Assembly: GCA_026418695.1 (NCBI GenBank)
Contig: JAOAAU010000049.1
Coordinates: 1 to 48,524 of the forward strand
Source: Clostridia bacterium
GTDB taxonomy: Bacteria; Bacillota; Clostridia; Acetivibrionales; JAFADI01
Direction of reading: 5' to 3'
Length of the DNA: 48,524 bases
Below the pieces are notes generated by a model. That model did not search any database. It worked only from the letters and a program-made list of their open reading frames with translations, and was not told the origin of the DNA. Positions 1 through 8,082 of the stretch are shown here, in pieces (position 1 is the stretch's first letter; each line of letters opens with the position of its first letter). Position numbers and translations under genes: made by a program.

Positions 1-1
1 C

Positions 2-76
2 ATCGGAACAGATCAGAACATCGATGTTCCCGTCAGCGCATTGGCAGAAGCAGATCCCATGCAGACGATGGAGTGA
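2..76 (+). CDS. 3' end of a truncated gene (hypothetical protein)
   Basis: The window opens inside a reading frame that gives 24 residues ending in ...ALAEADPMQTME before a TGA stop. I do not recognise the family; too little is present. It is called a gene because the frame has a plausible amino-acid composition and because an intrinsic terminator follows about 45 bases downstream. The start lies outside the window. Confidence 0.4.
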   Translation: MGTDQNIDVPVSALAEADPMQTME

Positions 77-120
77 TGAATGATAATCAGCACGAGATCG
101 AAAGAAATGGAGTGGATAAG

Positions 121-147
121 AAAACTCGCCGGAAATGGCGAGTTTTT
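121..147. terminator. Intrinsic terminator between converging genes
   Basis: A 10-bp perfect stem (AAAACTCGCC pairing with GGCGAGTTTT) with a 6-nt loop is followed by a T run on the + strand. On the - strand it is followed by TTTTC. It can serve the truncated gene on the left and the convergent DUF421 gene on the right. Confidence 0.75.
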
Positions 148-164
148 ACTGAAGGTCGGTGAAA

Positions 165-911
165 TTAATCTTCAACTTTTTGAGCATACGTAAGTTTACT
201 TTGCTTTAAACTTACATACAGAACACCGCTTGTATTTAGTGCGGCATAGGTAATATCAGAGACGCTTTTTATTTTACGTTTTTGAAGTTCCTCTTTGAGC
301 CAATCCATGGTTAGGTTGTTCTGCCTGAGATTTTTTTCGAAAATCTGTCCATCTTTAATAATCTCAGTCGACATTCCTTTATACTTTGTGCTGATTTTCA
401 TATCCTCCGGTGTTAGTGGGAGATACTGTGATTTCTTCAAAACACTCAACTGACCATGAGGTTCTAAAATGGCAAACTCAACCTCATTGAAATCAAATAT
501 CCCTTTATCGCGCAGTTGGGATTCCAGGTTATCTAGGTGGTAACGAAGTTTTTTCATGCTTTTTTCGAGAATCTGGCCATTTTGGATAACGACGACCGGT
601 TCACCTTCGGCAAGCTTTCTTAGGCGAAGCGCTTTTAAATGGAAATAGTCGAATGAAATTGCCAATAACGTCAAGATAATTGGAGCAATGAGAACCCACA
701 TGCCCTGAACCATTTGTACGACGTAAGAGCCGGAGATTGAACCGATGGTGATGCCTACGGTAAAATCAAAGTAAGACATCTGTGCAAGTAGTTTTCGCCC
801 GATATTTCTTGATAAAACTACCAACATAAAAAAAATGAGGAGCGATTTCCAGCTCACAAGGATCAATTGATCCAAAATATCACTTCCGATTCTCACAAGT
901 ATTTTTATCAC
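165..911 (-). CDS. DUF421 (YetF-type) membrane protein
   Basis: This 248-residue protein matches the DUF421/YetF layout. Two to three N-terminal membrane segments (about residues 15-95) include the family-like stretch SRNIGRKLLAQMSYFDFTVG. A soluble C-terminal half follows, with two repeats of a short 'V-I-x-x-G-Q-I-x-E-K' motif (near residues 107-116 and 185-193). Homologues in spore formers are linked to the spore inner membrane, but their biochemistry is unclear. The start is GTG with no good Shine-Dalgarno, so the exact N-terminus is uncertain. It appears monocistronic and ends against a shared terminator. Confidence 0.8.
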   Translation of the reverse strand: MIKILVRIGSDILDQLILVSWKSLLIFFMLVVLSRNIGRKLLAQMSYFDFTVGITIGSISGSYVVQMVQGMWVLIAPIILTLLAISFDYFHLKALRLRKLAEGEPVVVIQNGQILEKSMKKLRYHLDNLESQLRDKGIFDFNEVEFAILEPHGQLSVLKKSQYLPLTPEDMKISTKYKGMSTEIIKDGQIFEKNLRQNNLTMDWLKEELQKRKIKSVSDITYAALNTSGVLYVSLKQSKLTYAQKVED

Positions 912-1085
912 AAAAGCGAATTCACTATGATCAATATACTTATTATGTATTGATATGCTTTAATTTATTAAGGTGGAAATCTGATAACGACACTAAGATT
1001 GGAATGATTATGTGGTGAAATCATAGGAAGTATATTTGGAATCAGTCTATTTATCGTTAATCAGAATAATAAAAGGCAAATGGCA

Positions 1086-1114
1086 TTGACATGTCACTGT
1101 TAAAATATTACAAT
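1086..1114 (+). promoter_or_regulatory. Promoter of the TetR-hydrolase unit
   Basis: TTGACA at 1086-1091, a 17-bp spacer, and TACAAT at 1109-1114. The -10 box lies inside the left end of the 34-bp palindrome described next, so a protein bound there would block RNA polymerase. Confidence 0.75.
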
Positions 1115-1141
1115 ATGAATGAACGTTCATTCATATTGTAA
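1108..1141. promoter_or_regulatory. 34-bp perfect palindrome, TetR-type operator
   Basis: The two 17-base arms are perfectly complementary. The core is TGAATGAACGTTCATTCA, centred between 1124 and 1125. It covers the -10 box and the expected transcription start of the TetR gene. The TGAAYG half-site style fits TetR-family operators, so autorepression together with the downstream hydrolase is inferred. Confidence 0.8.
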
Positions 1142-1169
1142 AAAAGCAGATCATCGTTGGAGGAAAAGC

Positions 1170-1805
1170 ATGTCTGAACAAAGCGAAACATTAGAAAAGA
1201 GATTTATGAAGGGATTTGAAGAAGCTATTCCGGATAAAGGTACACGGCAGATCCTCTTAAATGCTATTGAAGTGTTTGCGAAAAAGGGACTGGCAGGAAC
1301 CAAAATCAAGGATATCGCAGCTAAAGCAGGCTTTAGTCAGGGATTTGTTTATAATTATTTCAAATCCAAGGATGATATTTTTATCAAAATCGTTGATCTG
1401 GCGGCAGATGGTGCCGGGAATTCGGTTCAATATGCAGCTGAAATGCAGGGAACACCCTACGAAAAAATCTACTGGCTTACGGAAGCATTTTTATGTCCGG
1501 ACAGCATCGCCATGCAGCACTGGCGCTTGATCATGCTGCAGGCAACAACATCGGAAGCAATTCCCGAGGAAGCCGTAAAAATATCAAAAGAGAAGATCAA
1601 AAAGCCCTTTGAACATTTGATCCCCATCATCATTGAGGGTCAGAAGTCCGGAGAATTTGTTGATGCGGATGCGATGACGCTGGCGGTTACCTATTTTTCA
1701 ATAATTCAGGGATTGGGAATTACGAGAATGCAGTATGGAAAGAACATACCTTTCCCAACAACGGATATGGTTTTAAGTTTTTTAAGAAAGAATCCATCAA
1801 TGTAA
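1170..1805 (+). CDS. TetR/AcrR-family transcriptional regulator
   Basis: The 211-residue protein has a TetR N-terminal helix-turn-helix at about residues 26-72, including the typical ATGACCs-like run AAKAGFSQGFVYNYFKSKDDI. The rest is an all-helical ligand/dimer domain. The start is ATG 1170 because GGAGG (1159-1163) lies six bases upstream. The frame stays open upstream to 1119, but that extra ATG falls inside the operator palindrome. It probably represses itself and the hydrolase that starts 29 bases after its stop. The inducer is unknown. Confidence 0.9.
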   Translation: MSEQSETLEKRFMKGFEEAIPDKGTRQILLNAIEVFAKKGLAGTKIKDIAAKAGFSQGFVYNYFKSKDDIFIKIVDLAADGAGNSVQYAAEMQGTPYEKIYWLTEAFLCPDSIAMQHWRLIMLQATTSEAIPEEAVKISKEKIKKPFEHLIPIIIEGQKSGEFVDADAMTLAVTYFSIIQGLGITRMQYGKNIPFPTTDMVLSFLRKNPSM

Positions 1806-1834
1806 GATTGATTGGATAGGGGGGCAATTAGGAT

Positions 1835-2719
1835 ATGATGAAGCGTTTTAAAAGCGAAGAAGGAAAAAGGTTGATTTATGAATCTTACAATAAGCTGCTG
1901 ACACTTTGGGGAGTGGATCTGGAACAGACAGATATTGAAACAACCTTTGGTTCAACGCATGTGATTACGGTTGGACAACATGAGAATCCGCCACTGCTGC
2001 TTTTCCACGGGGTTGGTGATAATTCTGCACTTATGTGGATTTACAACATTCAGGAACTTGCAAGGCATTTCTTTGTTATCGCAGCAGATACTATCGGAGG
2101 ACCTGGGAAAAGTGAGCCCAATGAACACTATTTTAAAAGCTTTACTCAAGCCCAGTGGATTGATGATATCCTTAATGCTTTTAATATTGACAGTGCGTAT
2201 ATTGCAGGCGTATCCAACGGGGCATACCTGACTCAGCACTATGCAATGAAAAGACCGGAACGGGTTCCCAAAATCGTTTGCATGTCTGGTTCAATTGCAT
2301 GTAAAAGCGCCCCCAATCCCTTGTTCAGAATGATGAAGGTTTTTTTACCGGAAGCGCTGATCCCCACGGAGAAAAATGCGAGAAAGTTGTTGAGAAAAAT
2401 GTGCGGCCCAAATTCAACGGTGTTCGAAAATAATCAGGAACTTATGCGCCATTGGGTTTACTTGTTGAAATACTTTAACAATAGAGCAATGATGTCTCAT
2501 AAGATTGTAAGATTTGGGGATAATGAAATTGCAACGATCAGAGACAAAGCCTTATTTTTGCTTGGTGACTGCGACCGGCTGTCTTATCACGACGCAGCCA
2601 TTAAAGCATTCCAGGAGCACCGGTTGAATTATAAAATAGTTCAAAATGCGGGTCATGCACTCAATCATGAACAAGCAGATTTGATTAATGGTGAGATTGT
2701 TCGCTTCCTATTATCTTGA
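1835..2719 (+). CDS. Alpha/beta-hydrolase fold protein
   Basis: At 294 residues it is normal for an alpha/beta hydrolase. Visible elements are the oxyanion-hole HG at 58-59 (LLLFHGVG), the nucleophile elbow G-V-S-N-G with Ser127, an acid in LGDCD (Asp245 or Asp247), and a catalytic His274 in NAGHALNHE. All triad residues are present, so it should be active as an esterase, lipase or related hydrolase. The substrate cannot be read from sequence. It sits 29 bases behind the TetR gene in the same orientation, which suggests an inducible detoxification or lipid-hydrolysis unit. A GGGGGG-rich ribosome site precedes the start. Confidence 0.85.
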   Translation: MMKRFKSEEGKRLIYESYNKLLTLWGVDLEQTDIETTFGSTHVITVGQHENPPLLLFHGVGDNSALMWIYNIQELARHFFVIAADTIGGPGKSEPNEHYFKSFTQAQWIDDILNAFNIDSAYIAGVSNGAYLTQHYAMKRPERVPKIVCMSGSIACKSAPNPLFRMMKVFLPEALIPTEKNARKLLRKMCGPNSTVFENNQELMRHWVYLLKYFNNRAMMSHKIVRFGDNEIATIRDKALFLLGDCDRLSYHDAAIKAFQEHRLNYKIVQNAGHALNHEQADLINGEIVRFLLS

Positions 2720-2768
2720 AGGGAGCAATGGATAATGGTCTCACGGAAAAATAATTTTTCTAAGGACA

Positions 2769-2803
2769 AAAAAGTAATGCTCTATGTATCGAGCATTACT
2801 TTT
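2769..2803. terminator. Bidirectional terminator between hydrolase and flavodoxin genes
   Basis: A 13-bp stem (AAAAGTAATGCTC against GAGCATTACTTTT) is flanked by A- and T-rich ends on both strands. The last codons and stop of the flavodoxin-like gene lie within it. It serves both converging genes. Confidence 0.75.
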
Positions 2804-3264
2804 GCAAATCTCTCCATGGCTGCTTCGTTTAACTCGGAGACGCTGTTTTTATCACCTTTCATTGCTCTTGTGATGGTCTTGTCCAGAAAACCCATCTTCT
2901 CAAAAGTTAGCTCATATCCGAACAATTCTTTTGTAGAAGCGTGGTTGTAAAGCTCTGCAGGGAAGACAGTTTCAAGCTCTTTTTGTCTCGCTGCAGGATC
3001 CGGACTTCCTGCACAAATAAACAAACCTACTTTTTTCTTTAATAGCAAGGATAGATTCTTTTCTATGAATTCGGTCAATTCCTTCTGAACTCTCCCCATA
3101 TAAATGGAACCGCCAAGAATAATCTGATCGTACTCTTCCAGTGATGGGACTTTTTCCTTCAATACATTCACTAGAAGAACATCTCCGGTCAGTTTTGATT
3201 TTAGCATTTTTGCAGCTTTTTCAGTGCTGCCGTATTTGGTCGCATAAATAATTATGTTTTTCAT
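2782..3264 (-). CDS. Flavodoxin-domain protein
   Basis: The 160-residue protein has a flavodoxin-like fold. An FMN phosphate-binding loop ATKYGSTEKAA lies at residues 8-18, a second loop LGGSIYMGRV at about 50-59, and a third region around CAGSPDP. Length and motifs are closest to the HemG-like/flavodoxin-domain group. It probably carries FMN and acts as an electron carrier or flavin oxidoreductase; the partner is unknown. The next gene on the same strand, 57 bases upstream, encodes a secreted FMN-binding-domain protein, so the two may form a small redox unit. Confidence 0.85.
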   Translation of the reverse strand: MKNIIIYATKYGSTEKAAKMLKSKLTGDVLLVNVLKEKVPSLEEYDQIILGGSIYMGRVQKELTEFIEKNLSLLLKKKVGLFICAGSPDPAARQKELETVFPAELYNHASTKELFGYELTFEKMGFLDKTITRAMKGDKNSVSELNEAAMERFAKVMLDT

Positions 3265-3321
3265 ACGATCCTCCTAAAAACTTCATGTTTTCATTGACAA
3301 TGTTTCTTATATTATAAAAAT

Positions 3322-3708
3322 CTACGGCTTACCTTTAGTAAGCGCGATCTCGGTCGCTTTCAGGATTACGTTGCTGCTTAAGGTTGCACCGCTGATCGTA
3401 TCTACATTCAAAGATTGATTTTTTTCAATGTCTTTCGTGATGACTTCTGCTTTTTTTCCGGTTCCACATTCATGTTTCAGTATTTTGACAGAAGTGATTT
3501 TGTGATCAGCAACATCGACTTTTACCGCAGCCTTTACCAGGCCACCGTCAAATTCTCCGGTATACGAGCCATCATGGACATTCTTCAGATCTACTGTTCC
3601 GATTTCAATCACTGGGACAGGAGTTGATGACAATTTGAAATACAAGCCGGCAGCGGCTGCTAACACAAGAACTACAACGACACACAAAACAACTGCAAAC
3701 TTTTTCAT
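3322..3708 (-). CDS. Membrane-anchored FMN-binding domain protein
   Basis: Starting at ATG 3708 (preceded by AGAGGTGG) gives 128 residues. An N-terminal hydrophobic anchor covers about residues 4-24. An FMN_bind domain follows, with the SGAT motif at 106-109, whose threonine is the site of covalent FMN attachment in RnfG/NqrC relatives. The domain is expected outside the membrane. A longer upstream frame exists (to 3780) but has no ribosome site. The nearby flavodoxin-like gene suggests a shared redox role. Flavin loading would need a maturation enzyme (ApbE type), which is not in this window. Confidence 0.8.
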   Translation of the reverse strand: MKKFAVVLCVVVVLVLAAAAGLYFKLSSTPVPVIEIGTVDLKNVHDGSYTGEFDGGLVKAAVKVDVADHKITSVKILKHECGTGKKAEVITKDIEKNQSLNVDTISGATLSSNVILKATEIALTKGKP

Positions 3709-3837
3709 GGGATTCCACCTCTTTACTTTTATTTCTACGTTCTTAGTATATACACCATTTCTAAACTCCCCATAAACCAATTATAAAAATTCTATAAAAT
3801 TTGATTTGCGGCCCCGAGTCCTATGAAAGCAAATCGA

Positions 3838-4698
3838 TTAAAATCCTTCACTGTTGTATTTGACTTCCTTTATATTCGTGAATTTTGCGTAACAATAATC
3901 GCCTTCCGGTAACTTCCAGACAGCTTCTCCATAGGAGGGAAGTTTAAGACCGCCAATATCCTTGTAATTGCTGATTGGAGTTGACCATACTGCCTTTTGC
4001 GAGGATCCATCCATGGGGATATAAAATCTGTCATTTGAAATAAAGTTGACTAATTCTCCTTTTTCATTAAAATACAGCACAGCAGAAATTGTTGTCCCCT
4101 GGTTTGTAAAAGTTGCTTTTACAGTCAGGGGGTCTACTGCTTCCCATTGAATTCTGTGGTCAATCAGGGTTGCAGGCGCGAAAAAACACATATCATTAAA
4201 CAGGGTGGTAGTATCGCCGATTCTCATTTCAGGGCCTCTGGAATCAAGTACCGTAAACAGTCCGGCAACTTTAATATGCATATAGGCCGCTTCATCTGTA
4301 TAGGAATGCAAACCCAGGACGGGAAGTCCAAACATCAAAGCTTTCATGTAAAACAACCGGGTAGGGTGATCATCAAAGAAATTATACTGTTCGGAATTAA
4401 TCTTAACCCAACCCTTTTTTGGATCAAGCTTCATTTCGCCTTCACAAACTGCTTTGACACTGAACACCTTTTCCTTGCCGATGACTCCTACATACCTGAG
4501 GTATTTCCGGACGGGCTCAGGGAGATGCAGGATATCACTTTCAGTTAAGATTGAGTTTCTTTGTTGAGATGTACGTTTGGTGCCTTTTTTTACTTCTGCC
4601 ATATAGATTCTTTTGAGTTCTTGGGATTGATAGGTTAAAAATGAAATGACCGCAGCGGCTAACAGGAACAGCGCCGTGAGTATAAACTTCTTATCCAT
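3838..4698 (-). CDS. DUF6544-like conserved protein
   Basis: The 286-residue protein has one N-terminal membrane segment (about residues 5-23) and then a soluble beta-rich domain. The stretch LPEPVRKYLRYVGVIGK near residue 60 and a C-terminal PSYGEAVWKLPEGDYCYAKF are typical of the uncharacterised DUF6544 (DUF6920) family as I recall it. No catalytic motif is evident. It overlaps the upstream membrane-protein gene by 8 bases and has a good GGGGG ribosome site, so it is the last gene of a TetR-led operon. Function unknown. Confidence 0.65.
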   Translation of the reverse strand: MDKKFILTALFLLAAAVISFLTYQSQELKRIYMAEVKKGTKRTSQQRNSILTESDILHLPEPVRKYLRYVGVIGKEKVFSVKAVCEGEMKLDPKKGWVKINSEQYNFFDDHPTRLFYMKALMFGLPVLGLHSYTDEAAYMHIKVAGLFTVLDSRGPEMRIGDTTTLFNDMCFFAPATLIDHRIQWEAVDPLTVKATFTNQGTTISAVLYFNEKGELVNFISNDRFYIPMDGSSQKAVWSTPISNYKDIGGLKLPSYGEAVWKLPEGDYCYAKFTNIKEVKYNSEGF

Positions 4699-5515
4699 GG
4701 ATTGATTCCCCCTTTTTTAATTTTAACATATAAGGGATCAATAGTGCGAAGCTGACAACCGTCAGAATAGTAGAAATTGCAGTCATGCCATAATCAAATT
4801 CGAAGCCGGCATAAAAGGGGGAAAACCATTGGCTGAAGGCCCAGGATAAACAAAGTGCTAAAGCTTTGATCAAAGCTACACCCGCCAGAATATTGGCCCA
4901 GGGCTTTCTACGGAATAGCATTACAGCTATTTGGGCAAGGGCAGGGAAGACCAGACATAAATCCATAATGAAAACAGCGTAGGTATCATCGGGGATATGC
5001 TTTGCTATATCCGGTGTCATCCTAAGCAGCCAGCCTGGAACAAGCACACATAGTATGAAAATAAAGAATACACCAATGGATATGCGCAATGCTCTTGGCA
5101 GCTGGGTTTGTGCTGCCGCTTCCGGCTTAAAGCTGAGAAATCCCCAGATCATGCTGTAGATTGACAGCCCGAAGATGGACAAATAGATGATGTATATTGA
5201 AGTATACTGTCCCTGGATTACATAAAGTCCATAACCATAGAAGAAGCACCAGGCGAGTCCAATGATTGCAATGAGGGATTGAAGTCCGGGACGAATTAGA
5301 AAAACGATAGATAATATGGCCAGGATGATGCTAAGGGGAATAAAGATGATATCCTGTGCGATGGAACCAACCAATAAAAAGTGTGAAATTGTACCGGCTT
5401 TTAATACATCCTGGTATATGTTTTTGTCCAAAACTCCGGCCAATGACGCATAAAGAGCCAGAATCGAAAGGAGCAGTGTCATGATTGCAGCAGTGCGGCT
5501 TTTGCGAATTTCCAT
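4691..5515 (-). CDS. Polytopic membrane protein, unknown function
   Basis: The 274-residue protein has about seven to eight predicted membrane segments with short loops and a Lys-rich C-terminus (LKLKKGESIHG). I do not recognise a family. It lies between its probable regulator (TetR, 16 bases upstream) and the DUF6544-like gene (8-base overlap), so the three are almost certainly co-transcribed. Its start is supported by AAAAGGGGG eight to nine bases upstream. Confidence 0.7.
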   Translation of the reverse strand: MEIRKSRTAAIMTLLLSILALYASLAGVLDKNIYQDVLKAGTISHFLLVGSIAQDIIFIPLSIILAILSIVFLIRPGLQSLIAIIGLAWCFFYGYGLYVIQGQYTSIYIIYLSIFGLSIYSMIWGFLSFKPEAAAQTQLPRALRISIGVFFIFILCVLVPGWLLRMTPDIAKHIPDDTYAVFIMDLCLVFPALAQIAVMLFRRKPWANILAGVALIKALALCLSWAFSQWFSPFYAGFEFDYGMTAISTILTVVSFALLIPYMLKLKKGESIHG

Positions 5516-5531
5516 AAAGAATTTCCCCCTT

Positions 5532-6167
5532 TTACACGTTCTCCAATGATTTTCCCAATATCATTCCATCAATCATGCTGTGGACATAGTGATCAATGAG
5601 CTGATTTCTCTGATCCTCCCCGATATCTTTCTCGAGGATCAGTTTGATGATCAATCCAAAGGTAGAAGCAGCAAGAACCTGAGCTGTCAATTCTATGAAG
5701 CTGTCATCCACATTTTTATCCTTATAAATCTCCTTCAGGCACTGGGTAAGGATCCTTAAAGCAGGCTTTTTGCTTGCGGCACCTTTAAAAAGGGAAGAAG
5801 TATACTCCAGAATTGCCGGAGAGGTACTCAGTTGTGCAGCTTTATACTCGTCGGGCATTTTTAGGGCAGCTTCTATATATTTTCGAGTCTGCGCTCTTAA
5901 TCTTTCCACGGGGGAACCTTCGACAGAATTCACTGAAGACAAGGCAGTGAGTATTTTTTGATACCCTCTCTTCATTTGATGCTCGACGATTTCATCCTTA
6001 TCACGGAAGTAGTGATAGATGATGGTGGGAGAATATTCGATCCTGTTGGCAATTTTTCTTACAGAAAGTTTATCTATTCCTTCTTCACTCATGATCTTGT
6101 TGGCAGCGTTCAGGATCAGTTCACGCATTTCTTCTCTTTCACGTTCTTGACGATCTTTGATGGTCAT
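5532..6167 (-). CDS. TetR/AcrR-family transcriptional regulator
   Basis: ATG 6167 (behind AGGGGTGA) gives 211 residues. The N-terminal HTH spans roughly residues 14-62 and includes SVRKIANRIEYSPTIIYHYF. The remaining helical domain carries no recognisable ligand signature. It is the first gene of a three-gene operon with a membrane protein and a DUF6544-like protein. Inverted GTTAA/TTAAC repeats between the promoter and the start suggest autoregulation. A GTG three codons upstream is a poorer start because it overlaps the ribosome site. Confidence 0.88.
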   Translation of the reverse strand: MTIKDRQEREREEMRELILNAANKIMSEEGIDKLSVRKIANRIEYSPTIIYHYFRDKDEIVEHQMKRGYQKILTALSSVNSVEGSPVERLRAQTRKYIEAALKMPDEYKAAQLSTSPAILEYTSSLFKGAASKKPALRILTQCLKEIYKDKNVDDSFIELTAQVLAASTFGLIIKLILEKDIGEDQRNQLIDHYVHSMIDGMILGKSLENV

Positions 6168-6190
6168 ATGAATCACCCCTGTTTAACACT

Positions 6191-6264
6191 GTTAAATTAC
6201 TTAACGCTATTATAAAATTTTACGCAGATAAAGTAAAGAGGTCTGAAAAATATTTTAACGTTAA
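6191..6264 (-). promoter_or_regulatory. Promoter with two GTTAA/TTAAC operator-like dyads
   Basis: On the - strand TATAAT (6209-6214) is preceded 17 bp upstream by TTTACT. GTTAA-N5-TTAAC lies at 6191-6205, over the expected transcription start, and the perfect palindrome TTAACGTTAA lies at 6255-6264, upstream. The shared half-site flanking the promoter fits binding by the downstream TetR protein. From 6265 to about 6465 I see nothing convincing. Confidence 0.5.
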
Positions 6265-6465
6265 GTGAAAAGGTAAATTCTTGATTCGCTGAAAGCTTTG
6301 AAAATGCAGGACATAAATCATCATTTACTCACTTTACGAAGCTAAAAACAGGCTGTATAATGACCTTAAGGATGTCTGTCTACTGATTTTTTGCATAGTA
6401 AACAAACATCTGAAACAGCGTGCAAAACTAACTTCCACATGTCTTTTTAGTGCAGGACTAAATTC

Positions 6466-7859
6466 GGCAGTGGATTCCACAATGCAGTTAAAGTTATCTC
6501 AAGAGTGGCGGCTGCAGTGTGACGTCATCTGGTGGGATTTCTACCAGTTTCAGTAGTTTGTGCAGCTTATTGCTTAAAAGCATGAGAGACAGCCTGAATG
6601 GAGTGCAACCGTTCAGGCTGTCTCTTGCTTCACTATTGATGTGGTTCATTAAAAGAGTGGCATCTTTCTGGTTGTAAGGATCCAGGCTTTGACCTTTTGG
6701 AATGACATAGCGGATGTATTCATGGTTCTTCTCTATCATACCTTTCTGCCAGGAACTGTTCGGGTTACAGTAAAAGATCCTTGTGCGGGTTTCACCGTTT
6801 TTATCGCATTCCAGTCGTTCAGGGAACTGGAATTCAGTTCCGTTGTCGGTAAGGATGACTGGGAAAAGTTCCTGGAAAGTTTGGACACCAAGCTTGTGAG
6901 AAAGGATGTCAAAGACCTCGATAATGCATTCCTGGGTCTTTTCTGCAAGTACAAAGATAAGCATCAGGGAACAGTTGCGAAAGAACATCGTTAAAAAGGC
7001 TTGCTTACTGTTTCCACGTCCACCTTCTAAGGTATCCATCTCTACTACGGATGACGCTGGATGATTTCTCATCAGGGAAGAGAAATCATCATAAGTGCGT
7101 CCGATACGAAATTCACGGGCAGAAAGGCTGATTCGAGTCCCTTTCTTACGTTCCTTGCATTTGTAGCGTACGCGCCGTCTCAAATCAATGTTCCTGGCGG
7201 TAAATACTCCTTTGTCAATGTAATTGTACAGAGTTCTACGGCTGCAAGGAATTTCGTGGCCATGATGCGCATAAATGTGAGCTAGAGACTGTCCTTGCTT
7301 CAAAAGCGGAGAAATGAGGTCATCCAGGATGGCTATATCAGCAGCAGATTGGTTGATCCCGTCCCGGCAGGAGACCAAAAGTTCATGAGCGGATGCATCT
7401 GCCTGTTGAGCCGAATAAAGGGCATGCTGTAGATCACATCTTTTAAATTTAGAACAGCCGTTACAGACATAGGGAGCTTTATGAATTTTGGGGCAGATCT
7501 TTTCCTTGTAATCGGGACATATAAGTGAACATTTTCTCTCAAAACCCGGGGTATCGAAGCATAGCTTACAAGGCCTTATGCAATCATTTTTATCGCAGAG
7601 GAAATGCACCTGACAAGCTTTATAGAAAGCACACTGTAGTTGCTTGTCTTGATTTTCACGTTTCGGAAAGTGGCGGTATTTCTTAACTTCTTTCGCAACA
7701 GTGCTGGGATGTTTGCCCATGTTTCGTGCGATAGATGCGAAGGAATCTCCGTCCATCAGGCCTTTTTCGATTTTGATACGTTGTGTTGTGGTTAAATGTT
7801 TACCATCATATTTTTTAACAGACATAATTACCTCCTTAGCATGGAGGAATCCACTTGCA
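6466..7859 (-). mobile_element. IS30-family insertion sequence (ends approximate)
   Basis: One transposase gene is bracketed by an imperfect inverted repeat. The left end reads inward GGCAGTGGATTCCACAATGC (6466-6485). The right end, read inward, is GCAAGTGGATTCC followed by TCCATGC (7839-7859). The true outer ends and the target duplication could not be fixed by eye. Related GTGCA(A/G)(A/G)ACTAA motifs occur just outside on both sides (6420-6432, 6450-6461, 7883-7895), so the element may extend to about 6420-7895. It sits between two transcription units and does not visibly break a gene. Confidence 0.65.
6494..7825 (-). CDS. IS30-family transposase
   Basis: The 443-residue DDE transposase appears intact. 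It has an N-terminal HTH of the IS30 type (LTTTQRIKIEKGL...SFASIARNMGKHPSTVAKEV, residues 11-48). A Cys-rich region about residues 65-130 could bind zinc. An RNase H-like catalytic core follows, with Asp264 (VVEMDTLEGG), Asp327 (ILTDNGTEF) and Glu365 (WQKGMIEKNHEYIR). The frame is complete with all three acidic residues, so the element could still be mobile. Confidence 0.93.
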   Translation of the reverse strand: MSVKKYDGKHLTTTQRIKIEKGLMDGDSFASIARNMGKHPSTVAKEVKKYRHFPKRENQDKQLQCAFYKACQVHFLCDKNDCIRPCKLCFDTPGFERKCSLICPDYKEKICPKIHKAPYVCNGCSKFKRCDLQHALYSAQQADASAHELLVSCRDGINQSAADIAILDDLISPLLKQGQSLAHIYAHHGHEIPCSRRTLYNYIDKGVFTARNIDLRRRVRYKCKERKKGTRISLSAREFRIGRTYDDFSSLMRNHPASSVVEMDTLEGGRGNSKQAFLTMFFRNCSLMLIFVLAEKTQECIIEVFDILSHKLGVQTFQELFPVILTDNGTEFQFPERLECDKNGETRTRIFYCNPNSSWQKGMIEKNHEYIRYVIPKGQSLDPYNQKDATLLMNHINSEARDSLNGCTPFRLSLMLLSNKLHKLLKLVEIPPDDVTLQPPLLR

Positions 7860-7968
7860 TACTCATTTTATCAAATAATCTGGTGCAAGACTAACGTCAT
7901 GGAATACGAATTTACTATTGCAAACACGAAGTTACCTTTTCATTTTACAGAAAAATATTTTAAAAGTA

Positions 7969-7999
7969 TTGACCTGTCTATAGCTTTATAGGTTAAACT
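7969..7999 (+). promoter_or_regulatory. Possible MerR-type promoter with long spacer and internal dyad
   Basis: TTGACC at 7969-7974 and TAAACT at 7994-7999 are separated by 19 bp, longer than the usual 17. CTATA-N4-TATAG (7978-7991) lies inside that spacer. Over-long spacers with a central dyad are the hallmark of promoters remodelled by MerR activators, and a MerR gene follows. The -10 match is only moderate. Confidence 0.4.
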
Positions 8000-8082
8000 G
8001 GTCTTATACCAATATTAAGCAAAGAAATGGAATTAATCTTGAATGGGTTGATTCGAAAAGAAGGATTTGGTGGTGGAATGGG

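Noticed and set aside
1119..1169. Upstream ATG extension of the TetR gene
   Set aside because: The extra start lies within the operator palindrome and lacks a ribosome site; ATG 1170 has GGAGG at proper spacing.
2735..2950. 71-residue + strand frame at the 3' end of the flavodoxin gene
   Set aside because: It lies antisense to the well-supported flavodoxin-domain gene and crosses a terminator hairpin.
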